From NCBI RefSeq assembly GCF_031583025.1, contig NZ_CP134062.1, positions 6,111,234 through 6,175,233 on the forward strand: a DNA stretch of 64,000 nt. The letters are read 5' to 3'. Below the pieces are notes generated by a model. That model saw only the letters and a program-made list of their open reading frames with translations. It searched no databases and was not told where the DNA came from. Position 1 is the stretch's first letter. Each line of letters opens with the position of its first letter. The DNA comes from Mycobacterium sp. Z3061 (GTDB lineage Bacteria > Actinomycetota > Actinomycetes > Mycobacteriales > Mycobacteriaceae). Below, piece by piece: positions 60,020 to 64,000 of this stretch. Position numbers and translations under genes: made by a program.

Positions 60020-60787
60020 TCAAGCACCCAGCGCGGAACGGGCAGCGGCGCTCGTCTGGCGCACGTATCCGCCGCCGAAGAGCACCACGTGCGCCAGCAG
60101 CGGGTAGAGCTGATGCAGCCCAATCCGGTTGCGCCAGCCGGGTTTCAACGATCGGTCCTGCTGATATCCGGCCAGCACCGCGTCATGGTGTGGACAGCCG
60201 AACAGTGCGAGCATGGCCAGGTCGGTCTCGCGGTGGCCGCCGTGCGCGGCCGGGTCGATCAGCACCACTCCGTCCCGGGTCCACATCACGTTGCCGCTCC
60301 ACAGGTCTCCGTGCAGCCGGGCCGGTGGGTCGTCGTCGTCGAAGTCTCCCGCTGCGCACCGGGCCAGCACCCCGTCGATCGCCTGCCGCGTCGGGCTGTC
60401 GAGCCGGTTGGCTGCCAGCTCGGTCATCGGAGCCAGCCGCTCGTCGGCGTAGAAGCTGCCCCAGCGCGGGTGCGGTCGCAAAGACATGGGCAGGGGTTGC
60501 GACAGCGGGCCGAAGAACCCGGGCCCGTCCCACCCGTCGGGACCCACGCCGAACGCCGATGCCCCCGCGTCGTGCATGACCGCAAGCCGGGCTCCGAACT
60601 CGCGCGCCGCATCGGGGCTCGGCGGCACTGAATCGAGCCGGCGCAGGGTCAGGCTGGTGGCGTCAACGTCCAGCACCGGCGCGCAGGGCACTCCCCCGTC
60701 CACGCCGGACAGCCAACGCAACCCTGCCGCCTCGCAAGCGAAGAACCCGGCGGGCGCGGCCGGATTGCGCTTGACGAAATCGTTCAC
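60020..60787 (-). CDS. Fructosamine-kinase-like (FN3K/APH-fold) protein
   Basis: A 255-aa kinase-fold protein. LHGDLWSGNVMW carries the catalytic Asp and Asn, and LIDPAAHGGHRETDLAMLALFG provides the metal-binding Asp, both diagnostic of fructosamine/ketosamine-3-kinases; SFYADERLAPM and a QLYPLLAHVVLFGGGYV end are also typical. Bacterial members phosphorylate sugar-derived ketosamines and repair glycated protein. It is 27 bp upstream of the amidohydrolase gene on the same strand, so it may head that operon. Substrate unproven. Confidence 0.88.
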   Translation of the reverse strand: MNDFVKRNPAAPAGFFACEAAGLRWLSGVDGGVPCAPVLDVDATSLTLRRLDSVPPSPDAAREFGARLAVMHDAGASAFGVGPDGWDGPGFFGPLSQPLPMSLRPHPRWGSFYADERLAPMTELAANRLDSPTRQAIDGVLARCAAGDFDDDDPPARLHGDLWSGNVMWTRDGVVLIDPAAHGGHRETDLAMLALFGCPHHDAVLAGYQQDRSLKPGWRNRIGLHQLYPLLAHVVLFGGGYVRQTSAAARSALGA

Positions 60788-61014
60788 GACGGGCCCGACG
60801 GGGCTATCCAGGGCATGCTTTCGGACTGTAGACGGCGCTGCCTTCGAAGCGCCGCGAAGACACGAAACCCCTTGCGCATTCTGGAATCCCGTTCGGTGAT
60901 TAACGCCGAATTCGTCTGGGAAATTGGATGGCTTATTGGACTTCTGCCGAATAAGATCCCGAGCTACGCGTCATTTCCGCGGGTTTCTATCCAGCGTTGG
61001 TTGGGAGCTGTGCC

Positions 61015-64000
61015 ATGTCGTTCGTGTCGATCGCGCCGGAATTCGTAACGACCACCGCCGGGGATCTGGCGAGAGTGGGATCGGCGCTGAACGCGGCGAA
61101 CACCGCCGCCGCGATCCCCACCACCGAGTTGCTGGCCGCCGCTGCCGATGACGTATCTGCCCAGATAGCCGCGCTGTTCGGCGGCTACGGCCGCGACTAC
61201 CAAGCGATCAGCGAGCGGCTCGCGGCGTTTCAGGAGCAGTTCGTGGCGACCCTCAGGGTTGGGACGAATGCCTACGCGACCGCGGAGTCATTCAATGCCG
61301 AACAGGCACTGCTGGGGCTCATCAACGCGCCCACCCAGACGCTGCTGGGTCGCCCGCTGATCGGCGACGGGGCGAACGCCACCACACCGGGCGGCAGTGG
61401 TGGTGATGGCGGCATCTTGTACGGCAACGGCGGAAACGGTGCCGCGGGAGCGGCCGGGCAGGCCGGTGGCGCCGGCGGTGCGGCCGGGCTGTGGGGTAAC
61501 GGCGGCGCGGGTGGCGCCGGTGGCGCGGGCGGAGGAACAGGTGGCGCGGGCGGTGCCGGCGGCTGGCTGGTCGGTGTCGGCGGCGCTGGCGGGATCGGTG
61601 GCGTGGGCGGGGGCACCGGCGGAGCAGGCGGTAGCGGCGGATTCCTGTGGGGCGGTGGTGGTGCCGGCGGTAACGGCGGGTTCGGCGGCGGCGCGGGCGG
61701 GACCGGTGGTCGCGCCGAATTGCTGTTTGGCGCAGGCGGAGCCGGCGGACACGGCGGCGCCGGTGCCGACGCCGGCGCAGGTGGACGAGGCGGCGCAGGC
61801 GGTGACGGCGGCTGGTTTGCCGGCGGCGGGGCCGGTGGCAACGGCGGGGCCGGCGGCGTGGGTAGCGACAGTGTTGCCGCCGGCGGCACGGGCGGGACCG
61901 GTGGCACCGGAGGCGACGGTGGCGCCGGTGGCCGCGGCGCACTGTTCCTCGGCGCAGGCGGACAGGGCGGCCTGGGTGGTTCGGGTGGAGTCGGCGGCGG
62001 CGGCGGCCACGGCGCCGACGGAAGCGTTGCCGGTCTCGGCGGGGTCGGTGGTGTCGGAGGCACCGGTGGTAATGGCGGCGCCGCCGGCGCAGGCGGGGCG
62101 GGCGGCGCCCGTCAACTGTTCAGCCTCGACGGTGCCGCCGGCGGCGCGGGCACGGGCGGGACCGGCGGAGCCGGCGGTGCCGGCGGGGCCGGCGTATCCG
62201 GCACGGACTCCCCGCCGGCAGCGGCCTTGTTGGAGGCACCGGCTTTGCCGGCGGTGCCGGTGGAGCGGGTGGCGCGGGTGGCAACAGCGGCGCCGGCGGT
62301 GTGAACGGCTCCGGTGGCGTCGGTGGCGTCGGCGGCGTCGGAGGTGTGGGTGGCGCGGGCGGATCGGGCACTCTCGCGGGGTCGGCCGGTGGTAGCGGCG
62401 GACAAGGTGGCACGGGCGGCAGCGCCGGCGCCGGAGGCGCGGTCGGCACCGGAGGCTCCGGAGGCGTGGCGGGCAAGGCAGGCGCAGGCGGCACCGGTGG
62501 TGGCGGCGGCACGGGCGGGACCGGCACCGCGGGGTCAACGGCATCGCCGGACTCGGTGGCAGCGGCGGGAGTGGGTTCGCCGGCGGCGACGGCGGAGCCG
62601 GTGGCCAGGGCGGCAGCAGTTTCGCGGGCGGGACGAACGGGTCCGGCGGGGCGGGCGGCAGCGGCGGCCGCGGCGGGGCCGGCGGTACCGGCGCAGACAA
62701 CCTCACCGGCTTTGGTGGAGTCGGCGGCGACGGCGGCATGGGCGGCGGTGGCGGTAACGCCGGAACCGGCGGGCTGGCCGGAACGGGTGGTAGCGGGGGC
62801 GGCGTGGGCAGCTCCGGCGACGGCGGCGACGGCGGTGCCGGTGGGGCGGGCGGCAAGGGATCCGCGGGGATCATCGCCGGACAGGACGGCTTCGCCGGCG
62901 GCAAGGGCGGGTTGGGCGGTGCGGCCGGTAGCGCCGACGCCGGTGGCGCCAACGGCAGCGGCGGGGCCGGCGGCCGCGGCGGCGACGGCGGCGCAGGCCG
63001 GGCCGCCGCGGCCGGCTCCGGGTTGCAGGGCGGCGCCGGCGGTGCCGGCGGGATGGGTGGCGACGGCGGCACCGCCGGCTTCGGCAGTGGCGCGGCCGCC
63101 AGCGGCGGCGCTGCAGGTAGGGGTGGCAGCGGCGGGACCGGCGGCGCCGGCAGTGCGGGCGGTGCGCTTGCCATCAACGGTGGATCGGGCGGCGCGGGCG
63201 GCCACGGCGGCCAGGGCGGCATGAGCGGTTTGAACACCAACGGCCTCAGCTCGGTCAGCGGCGCCGGCGGTGACGGGGGCCAGGGCGGCGCTGGGGGCGC
63301 CGGCGCATCCAACACGCTGGGTCCGGCGGGCAATGGCGGCGACGGGGGTGCCGGAGGTGACGCCGGCTTGGGCGGCGTTGCCAACCTGGGCGGGCTCGTC
63401 GGTGGCGCCGGGACGGGCGGCACCGGTGGCGCGGGTGGCGCAGGTGGGAACGGCGCGAGCGTCGCACTTGACGGCTTCGGTGGCGGAAAAGGCGGCCAGG
63501 GCGGGGCGGGCGGCAGCGCAGACACCGGCGGTGTCAACGGCAGCGGCGGCACGGGTGGCCGCGGCGGCGACGGCGGGGCCGGCAAGGCGGCCCCAGCCGG
63601 CACCGGAGGCACCGGCGGCAGTGGCGGGCTCGGCGGAGAGGGCGGCAACGGAGGCAATGCGGGCACCGGTGCCGGTGCTGCGGGTGCCGGTGGAACGGCG
63701 GGCGGCGGCGGTACCGGCGGGGCCGGCGGCGCCGGCGGCAGCGGTGCTCTCAACGGCGGGGGTGGGCTGGGCGGCCACGGTGGCCAGGGCGGCCAGGGCG
63801 GAGTGGGCGGTCTCGACACGTCTGGCGTCACCAGTGCTGCCAGCGGCACCGGCGGTAACGGGGGCCAAGGCGGAGCTGGTGGCGGCGGCGGAGCGGGCAC
63901 CCTGACCACGGCGGGCAGCGGCGGTGACGGCGGCGCCGGTGGTGACGCCGGCACCGGTGGTTTGGCGAACCTCGGCGGGGTAGCCGGTATCGCCGGCACC
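61015..64000 (+). CDS. PE_PGRS family gene with two apparent frameshifts; 3' end outside window
   Basis: ATG 61015 (GGGAG upstream) opens a PE domain (about 1-95, [10 protein letters not shown]). A linker with the PGRS-typical [15 protein letters not shown]-like segment and a long Gly-Gly-Ala/Asn tract follow. The Gly-rich frame runs to about 62209, moves by one base at CCCC 62210-62213, and moves again at GGGG 62531-62534. From there it stays open to the last base. One extra base in each run would restore a single reading frame of nearly 1000 codons within the window. PE_PGRS proteins are exported by ESX-5 to the cell surface. The breaks are either sequencing errors or real; as written the intact product would stop at 62304. 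Confidence 0.85.

Noticed and set aside
61288-63999. Very long Pro-rich open frames on the minus strand (to 903 codons)
   Set aside because: They are the antisense of the Gly-rich PGRS tract; GGC/GCC repeats leave the opposite strand free of stops. No ribosome binding site or domain is seen.
61380-64000. Regular repeats resembling a CRISPR array or satellite
   Set aside because: They are degenerate Gly-Gly-Ala codon repeats of a PE_PGRS gene, without fixed repeat and spacer lengths.

Overview
The window is high-GC actinobacterial DNA from a slowly growing, non-tuberculosis Mycobacterium. Three PE-domain genes (two with Gly-rich PGRS tracts), an LpqH-type lipoprotein, two PknD-like kinases, an LCP protein, a WS/DGAT acyltransferase and a complete mce4 operon point to this genus. 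From roughly 25 kb to 60 kb the gene order follows what I recall of the M. tuberculosis H37Rv block Rv3479-Rv3510c. This is a memory-based comparison; no search was run.

Layout. 1-4.7 kb: the 3' part of a phosphodiesterase-domain gene, then an ABC ATPase/FtsX-like permease pair. 4.7-9 kb (minus): an acyltransferase and a P450, then a DUF222/HNH (13E12-type) protein. 9-12.3 kb: a TetR regulator divergent from a module of unknown protein, SDR and hydrolase, with two near-identical palindromes between them. 12.4-24.7 kb: two paralogous receptor-type Ser/Thr kinases in opposite orientation. Between them lie a PE_PGRS protein with a phosphoglycerate-mutase-like domain, an enoyl-CoA hydratase coupled to a WS/DGAT enzyme, a repeat-rich exported protein beside an LpqH-like lipoprotein, a hydrolase with an upstream 52-codon gene, and a small HTH protein. 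24.9-34.9 kb: patatin-like protein, GAP-family and TDT-family membrane proteins, small exported proteins, a DUF2510 protein, an LppP/LprE-like protein, the LCP protein CpsA and an SDR.

34.9-39.2 kb looks like an accessory insert relative to M. tuberculosis: a PE-CBM2-GH12 (cellulase-like) fusion, an SDR with a KstR-type operator, an enoyl-CoA hydratase and a TetR regulator. 39.4-41.7 kb: a 54-aa protein overlapping otsA, then an exported protein.

41.7-57.6 kb is the cholesterol-uptake and side-chain degradation locus. The minus-strand mce4 operon (yrbE4A-yrbE4B-mce4A-B-C-D-lprN-F-mam4A-mam4B) imports sterol. hsd4A-fdxD (minus) and fadE26-fadE27-fadD17 (plus) act on the side chain. KstR-type palindromes precede yrbE4A and lie between fdxD and fadE26, so uptake and degradation are probably co-derepressed by sterol-derived ligands. 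ilvX, an amidohydrolase and a fructosamine-kinase-like gene follow. The window ends inside a large PE_PGRS gene whose reading frame is broken twice, each time at a four-base homopolymer.

No rRNA, tRNA, CRISPR array or complete insertion sequence was seen. No stretch longer than 300 bases is without a gene; the longest gaps (7417-7656, 32203-32471, 36436-36685, 60788-61014) hold only presumed promoters.
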